From NCBI GenBank assembly GCA_934692625.1, contig CAKUUC010000012.1, positions 11,405-75,404 of the forward strand: a DNA stretch of 64,000 nt. The letters run 5' to 3'. This document shows positions 1 through 8,952 of the stretch, one piece after another. A program made the position numbers and the translations under genes. The DNA comes from an uncultured Candidatus Melainabacteria bacterium (GTDB lineage: Bacteria > Cyanobacteriota > Vampirovibrionia > Gastranaerophilales > Gastranaerophilaceae). The notes beneath the pieces were generated by a model. The model searched no databases. It saw only the letters and a program-made list of their open reading frames with translations, and was not told the DNA's origin. The stretch's first letter is position 1, and the number at the start of each line of letters is the position of its first letter.

Positions 1-82
1 TGAATTTTGCTGAACGACAATATATAATGGGGTTGTCGAATTTTATAATATTTTAAATTCTATCTGTCGTAATGCTTCAAAC

Positions 83-112
83 TTGCCTAAAGTGTGCAAT
101 TTGTGCTATAGT
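83..112 (+). promoter_or_regulatory. Likely sigma70 promoter of map
   Basis: TTGCCT at 83-88 and TATAGT at 107-112 are separated by 18 nt. A GTGAGGG Shine-Dalgarno-like stretch follows at 117-123 and then the ATG at 132. Nothing recognisable is seen in 1-82. Confidence 0.45.
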
Positions 113-131
113 TTAGGTGAGGGTAATTATT

Positions 132-884
132 ATGATAACGAAAAAATCAAGAGATGAAATCAAGAGAATGCGCCATGCAGGACATATTGTTGCTCTTGTT
201 CACCAAAAAATGAAAGAGGTTGTAGAACCTGGAATTTCTACAAAAGAATTAGACAGTATTGCAATGAAAATAATCAAGGAAAACCGTGCAATTCCTACTT
301 TTTTAGGTTATTCAGGATTTCCTGCTTGTATTTGTACATCAATTAATGAACAAGTCGTTCACGGTATCCCATCAGAAAAAGCAATTTTAAAAGAAGGTGA
401 TATCATCGCTATTGACGTTGGTGCCACTTATGGTGGTATGGTAGGTGATAGTGCTTGGTCTTACCGTGTTGGTAAGGTTTTACCTGAAGTTGACAAATTG
501 ATGACAACAACGGAAGAATCTTTGTATGCCGGTATTGAACAAATGCGTCCGGGAAATGTTCTTGATGATATTTCAAAAGCGGTTGAAGCGGTTGCTGTAC
601 GTGGCGGTTACGGTATTGTACGTCAATACGGCGGTCACGGTGTTGGTCATGAGATGCACGAAGATCCGTTCTTGTTCAATTACAGTGTAGGCGATAATAC
701 TTTAATTAAGGTTAATACTGCTATTGCAATTGAACCTATGTTGAATTTAGGTTGTGATGATGTTGTCGTTGCAGATGATGGCTGGACGGTAAGTACAAAA
801 GACGGAAAACCTTCTGCTCACTTTGAACACACAGTTATTGCAACAGAAGACGGACCTCTTATTACAACCAAATTGATGGATTAG
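132..884 (+). CDS. map: Type I methionine aminopeptidase
   Basis: It removes the initiator methionine from nascent proteins in the cytoplasm. The 250-aa length is that of a short type I MetAP with no N-terminal extension. All five expected metal ligands are visible: D95 in IDVG, D106 in VGDSAW, H169 in GGHGVGH, E201 in AIEPML and E232 in FEHTV. The frame is open from a GTG at 117, but that GTG lies inside the ribosome binding site, so the ATG at 132 is chosen. Two further genes follow closely on the same strand, 9 and about 15 nt apart, so the three are probably cotranscribed. Confidence 0.96.
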   Translation: MITKKSRDEIKRMRHAGHIVALVHQKMKEVVEPGISTKELDSIAMKIIKENRAIPTFLGYSGFPACICTSINEQVVHGIPSEKAILKEGDIIAIDVGATYGGMVGDSAWSYRVGKVLPEVDKLMTTTEESLYAGIEQMRPGNVLDDISKAVEAVAVRGGYGIVRQYGGHGVGHEMHEDPFLFNYSVGDNTLIKVNTAIAIEPMLNLGCDDVVVADDGWTVSTKDGKPSAHFEHTVIATEDGPLITTKLMD

Positions 885-893
885 GAGAATGGA

Positions 894-1565
894 ATGAATT
901 ATTATATAGGACTTTCGCTTGCTTCAGGTTCTAATATGGATTCAGGTGTTGCGGTTATTGATGAGGATAACAACATTATTCTTATTGATAAATTGTACAA
1001 AATGAATGATGTAAAGTTCTTTTTTGAGAACTTTTCATCATTAAATAATTCCAAAATTTGTGTTTCAGTACCATCTGACAGAACTATGTTGGAAGGTAAA
1101 TGGAGAATTTTATCAAAGCCTTATCAGTTGGTTGCGACAAATAAAAATATTCCTAACCGTGACAATTGGACACAAAGACATTCAAATAGAGGTTCTGAAT
1201 ACTTTGGCGAACTTGCGGCTCGAGGAATTACAGTTAATCGTTTTGATATTTATATGACAAGACAGAGTTTACATTTGAATTCGTGTTATAAAGACCGTTC
1301 TCCTGCAGATTGCAAGTTTTTGCAACAAGCATTGAAGTTGGAATGGGGTTTTGAGGATTTACCTGTGAATATGATGCCAATGTCACATCTTGAAGCGATT
1401 ATTGGGGCAATTTTGGCAAAAGAACACGCTTTAAATCCTTCAAAAATAAACGTCCTTTACAAGTTTAGAGGGCTTGATGTTATTGATGTGAAAGACAATT
1501 TGAATATTTCAACTGAAGTTTATGAGTTTGAAAAAGAATTGGGTGTAATATCTGAAGTTGGTTAA
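894..1565 (+). CDS. DUF429-like RNase H-fold protein, putative
   Basis: A 223-aa protein. The N-terminus (YIGLSLASG, then an acidic strand-turn-strand ending ICVSVPSD) and the late helix SHLEAIIGAILAKEHA resemble DUF429 proteins, which are predicted RNase H-fold nucleases of unknown substrate. That assignment comes from pattern recognition and is moderate only. AGGAG at 884-888 overlaps the stop of map and sets the ATG at 894. The gene sits between map and a TPR membrane protein, probably in one operon. No signal peptide or membrane segment is seen. Confidence 0.7.
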   Translation: MNYYIGLSLASGSNMDSGVAVIDEDNNIILIDKLYKMNDVKFFFENFSSLNNSKICVSVPSDRTMLEGKWRILSKPYQLVATNKNIPNRDNWTQRHSNRGSEYFGELAARGITVNRFDIYMTRQSLHLNSCYKDRSPADCKFLQQALKLEWGFEDLPVNMMPMSHLEAIIGAILAKEHALNPSKINVLYKFRGLDVIDVKDNLNISTEVYEFEKELGVISEVG

Positions 1566-1580
1566 TTTGCAAAGGTGGTT

Positions 1581-2789
1581 ATGAGGAAGAATTTTCTTGA
1601 AATTTTGAGTAATCCGTTGCTATTTTATACGGATAAAGACGGGGAGTCTGTTTTTCGTAATTTTTGCTGGTTTGAAAATACCGGATGTTTGTATCGTGCC
1701 AATTTCCCTAAAGCAAATATTGGCAAGGTTTTGGAATATAGATTTAAGTTAGATAAATGTTTCAAGTGGGTTGTTTTTCTAACCCCTGTAATTTTGTATT
1801 TTATTTTTATTCATTTATATTTTTCGATTTGGAATTTGCTACTGTTTGAATTTTTATGCCTTGGAATTATTTTGGGTGTAAGAATTTATTTATCATCACT
1901 TTATAGTGAAGTTTTGATGAAAAGTTTTGGTGCGTACGAACTTTGCGAATTTGAACCACCAATTCCGAAACATAAAACAGATGAATATGTGTCACTGTTT
2001 AAGTCAAAAGTGATTGCTTTGTTGATTATTTTAGCACTGTATTTTTTGCCGGCGTTAATTTTGCAATTTTCAATAAAAATGAATTTAACACCAAAACATC
2101 TGCATTGCAAAACAGCACTAGCACTTTCAAATATTTATACTTCGCTTTATCCGGAAAACGAAAGAATATTTGATATGAGAGCATTTAGTAAATTTATGGA
2201 AAAAGATTATGCCGGTGCTCTTGAAGATTACAAAACAGTTATAGTTTTGTCTGGCCATAAGTTTACACAAAAAGATAGTACCAGATTTGCAAATTTGCTG
2301 CTTTTACAAAAGAAAATCGGAACGGCAAGAGAAGCGTTGGCGTTATTTGATGAATATTTAGCCAAAAAGAAACTTTCAATTTTGTATAAATCTCAAATGT
2401 TGTGGGTAAAATCAATATTTAAAATTGAAAATAATATTACGGATAATATTATTCAAGATTATGAAGATTTACTGGCATCGCTTGATGAAACTGATGTAAA
2501 AAATCAGTTTTATATTTCAAGTGACTTGGCTTATATTTTGTATTTGATGCAGGATTATTCACTTGCGGTAAATAATTACAATTCGCTAATTCAATTTGTC
2601 GGTGATAACAAAGAAATGTTTACCAAAGAATTAAAATCAGCGTATGCTGAGCGTGGTTGGGCAAGAAAAAATTTGGGTGATGAAGTTGGCGCAGCACAGG
2701 ATTTTGCAGCATCAGGAATTGCAATGGAAGAAATTGCCAACTATGAACCGTCTTACGAGCCTCAAAAATTTATGGTTGATAAGTTTTAA
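1581..2789 (+). CDS. Membrane protein with C-terminal TPR-like repeats
   Basis: A 402-aa protein of unknown function. Two hydrophobic stretches, about residues 60-105 and 140-165, should anchor it. The C-terminal 200 residues are helical repeats of TPR type (for example FMEKDYAGALEDYKTV, MQDYSLAVNNYNSLI and RKNLGDEVGAAQDFAAS), suggesting a protein-binding scaffold. The frame is open from a GTG at 1575. That GTG is part of the purine-rich ribosome binding site AAAGGTGG, so the ATG at 1581 is preferred. It is the last gene before the rnpB promoter. Confidence 0.75.
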   Translation: MRKNFLEILSNPLLFYTDKDGESVFRNFCWFENTGCLYRANFPKANIGKVLEYRFKLDKCFKWVVFLTPVILYFIFIHLYFSIWNLLLFEFLCLGIILGVRIYLSSLYSEVLMKSFGAYELCEFEPPIPKHKTDEYVSLFKSKVIALLIILALYFLPALILQFSIKMNLTPKHLHCKTALALSNIYTSLYPENERIFDMRAFSKFMEKDYAGALEDYKTVIVLSGHKFTQKDSTRFANLLLLQKKIGTAREALALFDEYLAKKKLSILYKSQMLWVKSIFKIENNITDNIIQDYEDLLASLDETDVKNQFYISSDLAYILYLMQDYSLAVNNYNSLIQFVGDNKEMFTKELKSAYAERGWARKNLGDEVGAAQDFAASGIAMEEIANYEPSYEPQKFMVDKF

Positions 2790-2845
2790 GTTTCCATTTG
2801 TCCATAAAGTTTTACAAAAAGATTCCCGAAAATGAAAATTTATGC

Positions 2846-2851
2846 TAGAAT
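2846..2851 (+). promoter_or_regulatory. -10 element of rnpB promoter
   Basis: TAGAAT preceded by TGC (extended -10) lies exactly 7 nt before the first base of the P1 helix of RNase P RNA at 2858, so the predicted start site matches the RNA 5' end. Confidence 0.6.
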
Positions 2852-2857
2852 GACATT

Positions 2858-3207
2858 GAATAAAGTAGTCGGATAATCGCGCTTATTTTTATGAGTGAGG
2901 AAAGTCCGTGCATCTAAGAACAGACCGCCGGAGAAACTCCGGACGATGTGAGTCGGTGGATAGTGCCACAGAAATGATGACTGCCAATGGATTTTATATC
3001 ACAGGCGATGGTGCAACGGTGAGTTAAGAGCTTCACCAGCGGTATCGGAAGGTACCGGCTAGGTAAACCCCGGTCAGATGCAAGATTGAATCGAAGGTTA
3101 TAAAGGTTGTTCGCCAACTTCGGAAAAATCGCTAGAGATTAGGAGTAATCCTAATACCAGATAGATGATTATCTAAAACAGAACACGGCTTACGGGCTGC
3201 TTTATTC
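2858..3207 (+). ncRNA. rnpB: RNase P RNA, bacterial class A
   Basis: This is the catalytic RNA of RNase P, which matures tRNA 5' ends. It carries the universal core blocks: GAGGAAAGTCCGTGC near the 5' end, GCCACAGAAATGATGA, GGTAAACCCCGG, and the 3' block AGAACACGGCTTACGGGC. The ends pair as P1 (GAATAAAGTAGTC at 2858 with GCTGCTTTATTC ending at 3207). A T-run follows immediately and may terminate transcription. About 350 nt is a normal length. The tmk ribosome binding site lies directly downstream. Confidence 0.97.
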
Positions 3208-3228
3208 TTTTTTAAAGGAGAGTTGTTT

Positions 3229-3852
3229 GTGACTAAAAAAGGATTGTTTATTACTTTTGAAGGGGCTGACGGTTGTGGAAAAACTACCCAATTGAACTTG
3301 TTGAAAGAATATTTGGAAAAAAATGGCTACAATGTTTTAGTCACACGAGAACCGGGTGGAAAAGGCTTGGGCGAAAAGTTCAGAGAAATTCTATTGAATT
3401 ATGACGGTGTTGTATCAGAACGGTGTGAATCTTTTTTGTTCTTGGCAGATAGAGCGCAAAATATTGATACAATTGTCAAACCTGCAATTGAATCAGGAAA
3501 AATCGTGTTATGCGATAGGCACATTGATAGTTCTGTTGCATATCAAGGTTATGGCAGAGGGTTGGATATTGAAGAGATAAAGCAACTAAATACTCTTGCT
3601 ACAGGAGGTTTGCTTCCTGATTTGACTTTGGTTTTTGATATTGACATAGAAACTTCTATGAAAAGAGTTGGCAAGGAAAAAGACCGTATGGAAAGTGCCG
3701 GAAATGAATTCTTTAATAGAGTTCGAAACGGTTATCTTGAACTGGCAAAACATGAACCAAAACGAATTAAAGTCGTAAATTCAACGGGTTCTATTGAGGA
3801 AATTCACGAACAAGTTATAAAAATTATGAAGGATTTACAAAATTCTATTTAG
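3229..3852 (+). CDS. tmk: Thymidylate kinase
   Basis: It phosphorylates dTMP to dTDP for DNA precursor synthesis. The N-terminus carries the P-loop FEGADGCGKTTQ, then the TREPGG motif that binds the substrate phosphate, the DRHIDSSVAYQGYGRG segment, and a short LID region near MKRVGKEKDRME. AAAGGAG at 3214-3220 is 8 nt before a GTG at 3229. The upstream in-frame TTG at 3223 is too close to the ribosome binding site, so the GTG is chosen. The 207-aa length fits the family. Its end overlaps the convergent next gene by 8 bp. Confidence 0.95.
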   Translation: MTKKGLFITFEGADGCGKTTQLNLLKEYLEKNGYNVLVTREPGGKGLGEKFREILLNYDGVVSERCESFLFLADRAQNIDTIVKPAIESGKIVLCDRHIDSSVAYQGYGRGLDIEEIKQLNTLATGGLLPDLTLVFDIDIETSMKRVGKEKDRMESAGNEFFNRVRNGYLELAKHEPKRIKVVNSTGSIEEIHEQVIKIMKDLQNSI

Positions 3853-4348
3853 GCAAAAACTGCAGAACTTTTTTGAGGATTACACTTGTTAAATTCTGCA
3901 ATTTTAGACTGCCTTTTTTAGCCATTTCTAAAACTGTTTCTATATTTTTGCGTGTTGTAGAACTGCTTTGTTCTTCCAACAGTTGTGAAAATTCAAATCT
4001 TGAAGGTGAGCCAAGTTCATAAAAATCATTCAGTTTAGCAATTCTACCTTTTTTCATTTCACCCTTAACAGTAATTCCATTGTCATAAATTACAAAAGAC
4101 CCAGTTCCATTTTGTGGAATTAGTGCTGTGTATGCTCCACCGGCACTGGTGTGCATAATATCACCATTTTTGAAATAAATTTTTTCACGGGTTGGAAAAT
4201 CGTCAAAACTTCCATCAAACCATTTTTTGCGTAATGCCAAATTTCTGTCCCCATCTCCCAGATTAAGGCTGCATCTTGAGTGGGGGTGGTTTTGAGTTAG
4301 TGCATAGTTGTCAGGAAAATTTACTTGTCTTAAAATTTGTTCAGTCAT
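3845..4348 (-). CDS. Hypothetical protein, 167 aa
   Basis: I do not recognise this protein. It has no signal peptide or membrane segment. The N-terminal half is Asp/Gly-rich with a possible beta-rich domain (FKNGDIMHTSAGGAYTALI, then SFVIYDNGITVKGEMKKG), and the C-terminal 50 residues look helical and basic. AAAGGTG sits 6 nt upstream of the ATG at 4348. The gene is convergent with tmk and overlaps its stop codon by 8 bp, so there is no room for a separate terminator. Confidence 0.6.
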   Translation of the reverse strand: MTEQILRQVNFPDNYALTQNHPHSRCSLNLGDGDRNLALRKKWFDGSFDDFPTREKIYFKNGDIMHTSAGGAYTALIPQNGTGSFVIYDNGITVKGEMKKGRIAKLNDFYELGSPSRFEFSQLLEEQSSSTTRKNIETVLEMAKKGSLKLQNLTSVILKKVLQFLPK

Positions 4349-4533
4349 TTATTCACCTTTTGCATATTTACATTTACAGGTAATAAAAATGTTCAAGAAA
4401 ATTTTTTGCTATATACTTATTAAATATTATGGTGTAAAGCCACTAATAATGCGTAATTATGCCAGTTTCAGTAGGTCTTAACATTTTGTAATATTTTAAC
4501 TTTGCGTTTTACACTTGGTATAAATAATTTTTT

Positions 4534-5208
4534 TTAGAATTTTTTTGCTTGTAAAATTTGGGCAGAAATTGAACCAAATAAAAAATCTTTTCTTTTGACG
4601 AGTGTAAATCCGGTATTTTCAAATTCTTTTATGAGTTCATCAGGTTCCGGAAATTCATTTTTTGATGCGGTTAGGTATTTATAATGTTCAGTGTTTAATT
4701 TTAAAAATTTTGCAAAAATCGGAACGATAATATCGAAAACCTTGCTAAATTTGTTATGATTGCCAAAATCCAGATGTAAAAACTTTCCATCATCATTCAA
4801 AACCCGATAAATTTCAGAAATTGCCTTAATTCTGTCTTTTACATTTCTCAAGCCAAAACCTGCTGTAACGTAGTCAAAATCATTATCTTTGAATGGTAAA
4901 TTTGTACAATCTGCTTGCAAAAATACGCCTTTAGGATTTTTTAATTTTGCTAATTTCAACATGTTTTGAGAAAAATCAATTCCAATAATTTTTGCTCTGG
5001 GATAAAACTTTTGCACAAGTTGAGTAAAATCACCAGTTCCGCAACAAATATCCAAAACCATTGCTCTTGGTTTTATTTCTAGTGTTTTTAAGGCAAGAAA
5101 TTTAATAAAATAATGAGTTCCAAGTGAAATGAAGTTGTTAACTTTGTCGTAATATTGCGCAATTTCATTAAATAAACTTTTAATATTTTCCGGAGATTTA
5201 TCAATCAT
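4534..5208 (-). CDS. menG: UbiE/MenG-type demethylquinone C-methyltransferase
   Basis: Probably methylates demethylmenaquinone (or a related quinone) using S-adenosylmethionine. UbiE/COQ5 family features are present: the N-terminal YDKVNNFISLGTHYFIK signature, SAM-binding motif VLDICCGTGDFT (about residues 51-62), IGIDFSQNMLKLAK, and the second signature FGLRNVKDRIKAISEIYRVL. The 224-aa length is typical. No other men genes are in the window, so the exact quinone is inferred. A TAAAAT ends about 9 nt before the ATG with no clear Shine-Dalgarno, so the mRNA leader is probably very short. Confidence 0.87.
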   Translation of the reverse strand: MIDKSPENIKSLFNEIAQYYDKVNNFISLGTHYFIKFLALKTLEIKPRAMVLDICCGTGDFTQLVQKFYPRAKIIGIDFSQNMLKLAKLKNPKGVFLQADCTNLPFKDNDFDYVTAGFGLRNVKDRIKAISEIYRVLNDDGKFLHLDFGNHNKFSKVFDIIVPIFAKFLKLNTEHYKYLTASKNEFPEPDELIKEFENTGFTLVKRKDFLFGSISAQILQAKKF

Positions 5209-5243
5209 AATATCAAAATTTTAGCATAAAATATGTAAATATA

Positions 5244-5271
5244 TTGCTAATTTCAAAAATCAGGCTAAAAT
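5244..5271 (+). promoter_or_regulatory. Promoter of a probably leaderless DUF4127 gene
   Basis: TTGCTA (5244-5249), a 16-nt spacer and TAAAAT (5266-5271) are followed by 6 nt and then ATG at 5278. Transcription should start at or beside the initiation codon. Confidence 0.5.
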
Positions 5272-5277
5272 AAGGTT

Positions 5278-6615
5278 ATGAGAATTGCATTTGTACCTAT
5301 TGATAATAGACCCGTGTGTTACACGTTGCCGAAATTGATTTCTGAAATTGATGAAGATTTCGAATTGGTATTGCCTGACCGTACTGATTTGGGGGATTTA
5401 ACTAAAAATGCTAATATTGAAAATATTTTTACGTGGTTAAAAGGTTTGAACAATCTAGATGGAATGATTTTGGCGCTTGATACTTTGGCTTATGGTGGTT
5501 TGATACCTTCAAGACGTTGTCCTGAAACATTTTCACAAATTCAAAAAAGAGTGGAAGAGTTAAAAGAAATTTTGCTGGAAAAAAAATGTAGAATTTTAGC
5601 CGTGTCAAGTATTATGCGGATTTCCAATAACAATTATAATGAAGAAGAAAAAACATATTGGTCAGAATATGGCAAAAAAATCTTTACTTATTCTTATAAT
5701 TTTCACAAAAATGGCGAAGAGAAATGTTCTGATATTCCACAAGAAATTCTTGATGATTATATAAAAACAAGAACTCGTAATTTTGAAATAAATAAGATTT
5801 ATCTTGAGTGGCAAAAGGAAGGACTTTTGGATACTTTGGTGTTTTCAAAAGATGATTGTGCCGAGTTTGGGCTAAATGTTATGGAAGCGCAAGAACTTGA
5901 ATCATTGGGTGGGTATACAAAAACTGGTGCTGACGAAATTCCGTTAAGTTTATTGTCTAGAGTAATCGGTAAACAAATGAAAGTCTGTCCGGTATTTTTA
6001 GAACCTGAGTATAAAAATTTGATTTCCAACTATGAAGATGTGAGTATTGAAAATTCTGTAAAAGGTCAACTAGAACTTGCCAATTGTATAATTGCAGATG
6101 AAAAAAATGCGGATGTTATTTTGTATATAAACAATTTTAAGCATCATCAGGGCGAAATTGTTATGAAAATTGACACGGAAGGTTTTGATAGAAGTTTTGC
6201 AGCGCCTAATAAACCTTATATGATTGCAGATGTACGCTTTGCGAATGGTGCAGATAATAATTTTGTCAAAGAGTTGTTTAAAAATAAAATTATTGATAAA
6301 AATTTCTATGGATATTCTGCTTGGAATACGTCTGCAAATAGTTTGGGCAGTTTGATTTTGTGTGCCAAGATGAAAATTTTTGCCAAAAAATATAATCAAA
6401 ATGCGTTTGAAAAAGTTCAACTGACAAGATTTTTAGATGATTGGGCTTATCAAGCAAATGTGCGCCAAAAATTAAAATCTCCTGAGAAAAATATTTTAGC
6501 AAAAGAAATGAAATCCTTTGAAAAAGTTCTAGAAGATGTTACACTGAATTCAGTGAATGTAAAATATAGTTTCCCGTGGAAACGTTTATTTGAGGTAGAA
6601 ATTGAGTTTAGTTGA
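5278..6615 (+). CDS. DUF4127 family protein
   Basis: A 445-aa protein whose start RIAFVPIDNRPVCYTLP, ILALDTLAYGGLIPSRR segment and late DVRFANGADN motif match the DUF4127 family, proteins of unknown function found mostly in Firmicutes and related gut bacteria. The conserved Asp/Arg/His-type motifs suggest an enzyme, but no reaction can be assigned from sequence. The stop at 6613-6615 overlaps the TTG start of the following mntP-like gene, so the two are translationally coupled and may be functionally linked. Confidence 0.85.
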   Translation: MRIAFVPIDNRPVCYTLPKLISEIDEDFELVLPDRTDLGDLTKNANIENIFTWLKGLNNLDGMILALDTLAYGGLIPSRRCPETFSQIQKRVEELKEILLEKKCRILAVSSIMRISNNNYNEEEKTYWSEYGKKIFTYSYNFHKNGEEKCSDIPQEILDDYIKTRTRNFEINKIYLEWQKEGLLDTLVFSKDDCAEFGLNVMEAQELESLGGYTKTGADEIPLSLLSRVIGKQMKVCPVFLEPEYKNLISNYEDVSIENSVKGQLELANCIIADEKNADVILYINNFKHHQGEIVMKIDTEGFDRSFAAPNKPYMIADVRFANGADNNFVKELFKNKIIDKNFYGYSAWNTSANSLGSLILCAKMKIFAKKYNQNAFEKVQLTRFLDDWAYQANVRQKLKSPEKNILAKEMKSFEKVLEDVTLNSVNVKYSFPWKRLFEVEIEFS

Positions 6616-7147
6616 AGTAATATTTTTAGCCATAGCATTGGGGATTGATTGTGTGGTCGTGTCATTTTCTCAAGGGCTTATTTTTAAGACAAATAAAAGA
6701 AAAAATTCGTTTTGTCTTGCATTATCTATGGGGTTATTTCAAGGTTTGATGCCAATTATTGGTTATGTTGGAACTAATAAATTGTATGATTTTTTAGTCC
6801 CGTTCAGCAAATGGATTGTATTTAGTATATTTTTCATTTTGGGTATGAAATTTATACTGGAATCCTTTGAGCCGGAAAAGGAAGAAGCGGCTTGTATAGG
6901 TTTCCGTTGTTTGATTGGGCTTGGTATTGCAACAAGTATTGATGCTTTAGTATCAGGTGTAACGCTAAGATTGACTAATACAAATTTGTTAATGGCTTGT
7001 TGCATTATAGGTTTGGCTTCGTTTTTGATGTCAATACTAGGTTTTGTTTGCGGAAATTGTATTAAACGTCTTTCTTCAAGAGCGTTAGAGATTTCCGGTG
7101 GATTAATTTTAATTGCTTTAGCAATAAAACCGTTTTTAATCAAATAA
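6602..7147 (+). CDS. mntP: MntP-like manganese efflux pump family protein
   Basis: A 181-aa integral membrane protein with about six hydrophobic helices. The N-terminal LAIALGIDCVVVSFSQG and the middle GLGIATSIDALVSGVTL are the two related DUF204/MntP repeats, each with the family Asp in a membrane helix (D16 and the D of IDALVSG). MntP exports Mn2+; metal specificity here is by homology only. The start is TTG at 6602, supported by GAGG at 6592-6595 and by alignment to the usual MntP N-terminus. It overlaps the DUF4127 gene by 14 bp. Confidence 0.83.
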   Translation: MSLVEVIFLAIALGIDCVVVSFSQGLIFKTNKRKNSFCLALSMGLFQGLMPIIGYVGTNKLYDFLVPFSKWIVFSIFFILGMKFILESFEPEKEEAACIGFRCLIGLGIATSIDALVSGVTLRLTNTNLLMACCIIGLASFLMSILGFVCGNCIKRLSSRALEISGGLILIALAIKPFLIK

Positions 7148-7149
7148 AC

Positions 7150-8166
7150 TTATACCACTCGATGTTTAAAACCGCCTGACAGATAGTCAGAAATACCTTC
7201 AAATGTTGTTTTTAGAATATAATCAATTGCTTCTTGCGTATTGTATGCGATATGAGGAGTAATAATTACGTTTGGGTGTTGCAAAAGTCGTTTGATAATT
7301 TTAGATTTGTCAACGCAATAAATAGAAGATTTTTCGATTTTTTCCCATTCAGAAGATGCTTCCGTACAAGAAACGACATCTAAGCCGACCCCTTTCAACT
7401 TACCATTATCGAGCGCTTTTAATAACGCATTATTGTCGACTAATTCACCCCTTGAAACGTTGATAAAATATGAATTGTTCTTCATCATATCAAATTGAGT
7501 GTATGAAAACATTTTTGTGTTGCCTTGAGTATAAGGCAAGTGAAGAGAAACAATGTCAGAACGAGTTAATAATTCTTCCATTTCAACATATTTTACAAAC
7601 TCATTTTTTTCAAGTTCAGCATTGCAGTTTTTGTCATAAGCCAGAACTTTCATACCAAGACATTTTGCGTATTGAGCAACGGCAGACCCGATTGAACCGG
7701 TTCCGATAATTCCCAGAGTCAGACTATTCAAATCTGAACCTATGAAATTTTCGACTGAAAAAGTATTGTCCGGAACTTTTGCGATAGAGGGCAAAATGTT
7801 GCGAATAAGCATTATTATCAAACCGATTGTGAATTGAGAAACAGGAAGTCGTCCATAATTTTCAACATTTATCAGTGTAATATTTCTGTCGGTACAAGAA
7901 TTTACACAAATATGGTCATAACCGGTTGAACGGGTTGAGATAACTCTCAGGTTTTTGAATTTTGAAATGACATCTTTATCAATTTCAGAGGTGATAAAAA
8001 CACTTACAATTGTTGTTTTGTCAAGCAATTCTTGAGGTAAATTTTTTACTGTATCTTTATTTAAACTGTGTCGATAAAATTTTATATCAAAGTTTTCAAA
8101 ATTATTACGTGAAAAGAATTTTTCTTCTGATTTTCTGTAGTCAAAAAACAATAATTTACAAGTCAT
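7150..8166 (-). CDS. D-isomer 2-hydroxyacid dehydrogenase (D-lactate dehydrogenase-like)
   Basis: NAD-dependent oxidoreductase of 338 aa, likely reducing pyruvate or another 2-oxoacid. The nucleotide-binding motif GIIGTGSIGSAVAQYAK, the catalytic Arg in INVSRGELVD, the Glu in the helix around CTEASSEWEK and the His in ITPHIAYNT match the family. STRSTGYDHI near residue 80 is the usual substrate-domain motif. AAAGGAG lies 8 nt before the ATG at 8166. The C-terminal loop with YCVDKSKIIKRLL resembles D-LDH of the LdhA group. It is convergent with mntP, leaving only 2 bp between the stops. Confidence 0.9.
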   Translation of the reverse strand: MTCKLLFFDYRKSEEKFFSRNNFENFDIKFYRHSLNKDTVKNLPQELLDKTTIVSVFITSEIDKDVISKFKNLRVISTRSTGYDHICVNSCTDRNITLINVENYGRLPVSQFTIGLIIMLIRNILPSIAKVPDNTFSVENFIGSDLNSLTLGIIGTGSIGSAVAQYAKCLGMKVLAYDKNCNAELEKNEFVKYVEMEELLTRSDIVSLHLPYTQGNTKMFSYTQFDMMKNNSYFINVSRGELVDNNALLKALDNGKLKGVGLDVVSCTEASSEWEKIEKSSIYCVDKSKIIKRLLQHPNVIITPHIAYNTQEAIDYILKTTFEGISDYLSGGFKHRVV

Positions 8167-8312
8167 AAATTTCTCCTTTGTAGTAAAAGTACTGCCAATT
8201 AAAAAGATTTTCCATTGATATTTTGTTTAATATTTTTTGTACAAAAAACTAACCATAAGAGTAATGAAATAAAACTCGCAATTTCATATCCTGATAAAGA
8301 AAGGAGCAAACC

Positions 8313-8789
8313 ATGAAAAATAATCTTATGATAAGAGAACCTGAAGTTTATTTTGATAATATTCATAGAGAACTTGATAATTTTTTAAATGATACAGTAT
8401 TTTCGCATCATTTTCCTCATCCGATAGAGGCGATTAAAAATGCAATCTTGCGCCCTGCAATAGAAATTACACAATGTAACGACAATTATAAGGTAAAAGT
8501 TCAACTTCCTGGGGTTAAAAAGGAAGATATTGAAGTCGAGTTGGATAATGATTTTATGACAATCACAGCAGAAACAAAAGAAGAGAAAAAAGAAGAAAAT
8601 GAACACAAAAGATACTATACGTCAGAATTCCGATATGGACAGTACCAAAGAACAATTTCTTTTGACCAACCGATAAAAGCGGAAGAGGCTGTAGCAGATT
8701 ATAAAAACGGAATATTAACAATTACGGTACCTAAAGAGCATCCACAGACAAAGGAACCTAAAAAGTTGACAATAAATTCAGATGAATAA
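8313..8789 (+). CDS. Small heat shock protein Hsp20 (alpha-crystallin domain)
   Basis: ATP-independent chaperone that holds unfolding proteins. The 158-aa protein has a short N-arm, an alpha-crystallin domain (IEITQCNDNYKVKVQLPGV to the A-x-x-x-N-G-I-L-T-I-x-V-P signature near residue 135) and a short C-terminal tail. AAAGGAG precedes the ATG at 8313. No CIRCE inverted repeat is seen upstream, so a HrcA-type control is not supported. A structured intergenic segment ending in a strong terminator follows directly. Confidence 0.95.
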   Translation: MKNNLMIREPEVYFDNIHRELDNFLNDTVFSHHFPHPIEAIKNAILRPAIEITQCNDNYKVKVQLPGVKKEDIEVELDNDFMTITAETKEEKKEENEHKRYYTSEFRYGQYQRTISFDQPIKAEEAVADYKNGILTITVPKEHPQTKEPKKLTINSDE

Positions 8790-8796
8790 AGTTTTT

Positions 8797-8909
8797 GTAT
8801 CCAAAAAGCCGAGTTACCCCGTGACTATGCGGGCATGCGAAAAAGCGGCAGGATATGAAACGGTTGTTATCGGATAGCATGAACCGATATTTTGAACAAC
8901 CGAGAACAG
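8797..8909 (+). ncRNA. Candidate structured RNA downstream of hsp20
   Basis: Nested complementarities: CCCG (about 8819) pairs with CGGG (about 8831), GCCG/CGGC enclose that hairpin, and CGGTTGTT (about 8860) pairs with AACAACCG (about 8895) around an inner ATCGG/CCGAT helix. A strong terminator follows at 8910. It could be the 3' UTR of hsp20 or an independent small RNA. It does not match 6S, SRP, tmRNA or a riboswitch I know, and no open frame fits. Confidence 0.35.
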
Positions 8910-8952
8910 ACACTACAGGTGAGTTTTATTGCCTGTAGTGTTTTTATTTTTA
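8910..8952 (+). terminator. Rho-independent terminator after hsp20
   Basis: CACTACAGG at 8911-8919 pairs with CCTGTAGTG at 8932-8940, followed by a run of T. Confidence 0.85.

Noticed and set aside
8166..8312. CIRCE or HrcA operator upstream of hsp20
   Set aside because: No TTAGCACTC-N9-GAGTGCTAA-like inverted repeat is present.
8797..8952. 6S RNA, SRP RNA or tmRNA
   Set aside because: No SRP GGAAGGAAGCAGCC-like motif, no tmRNA tag-reading frame or tRNA-like ends, and no closing helix typical of 6S RNA.
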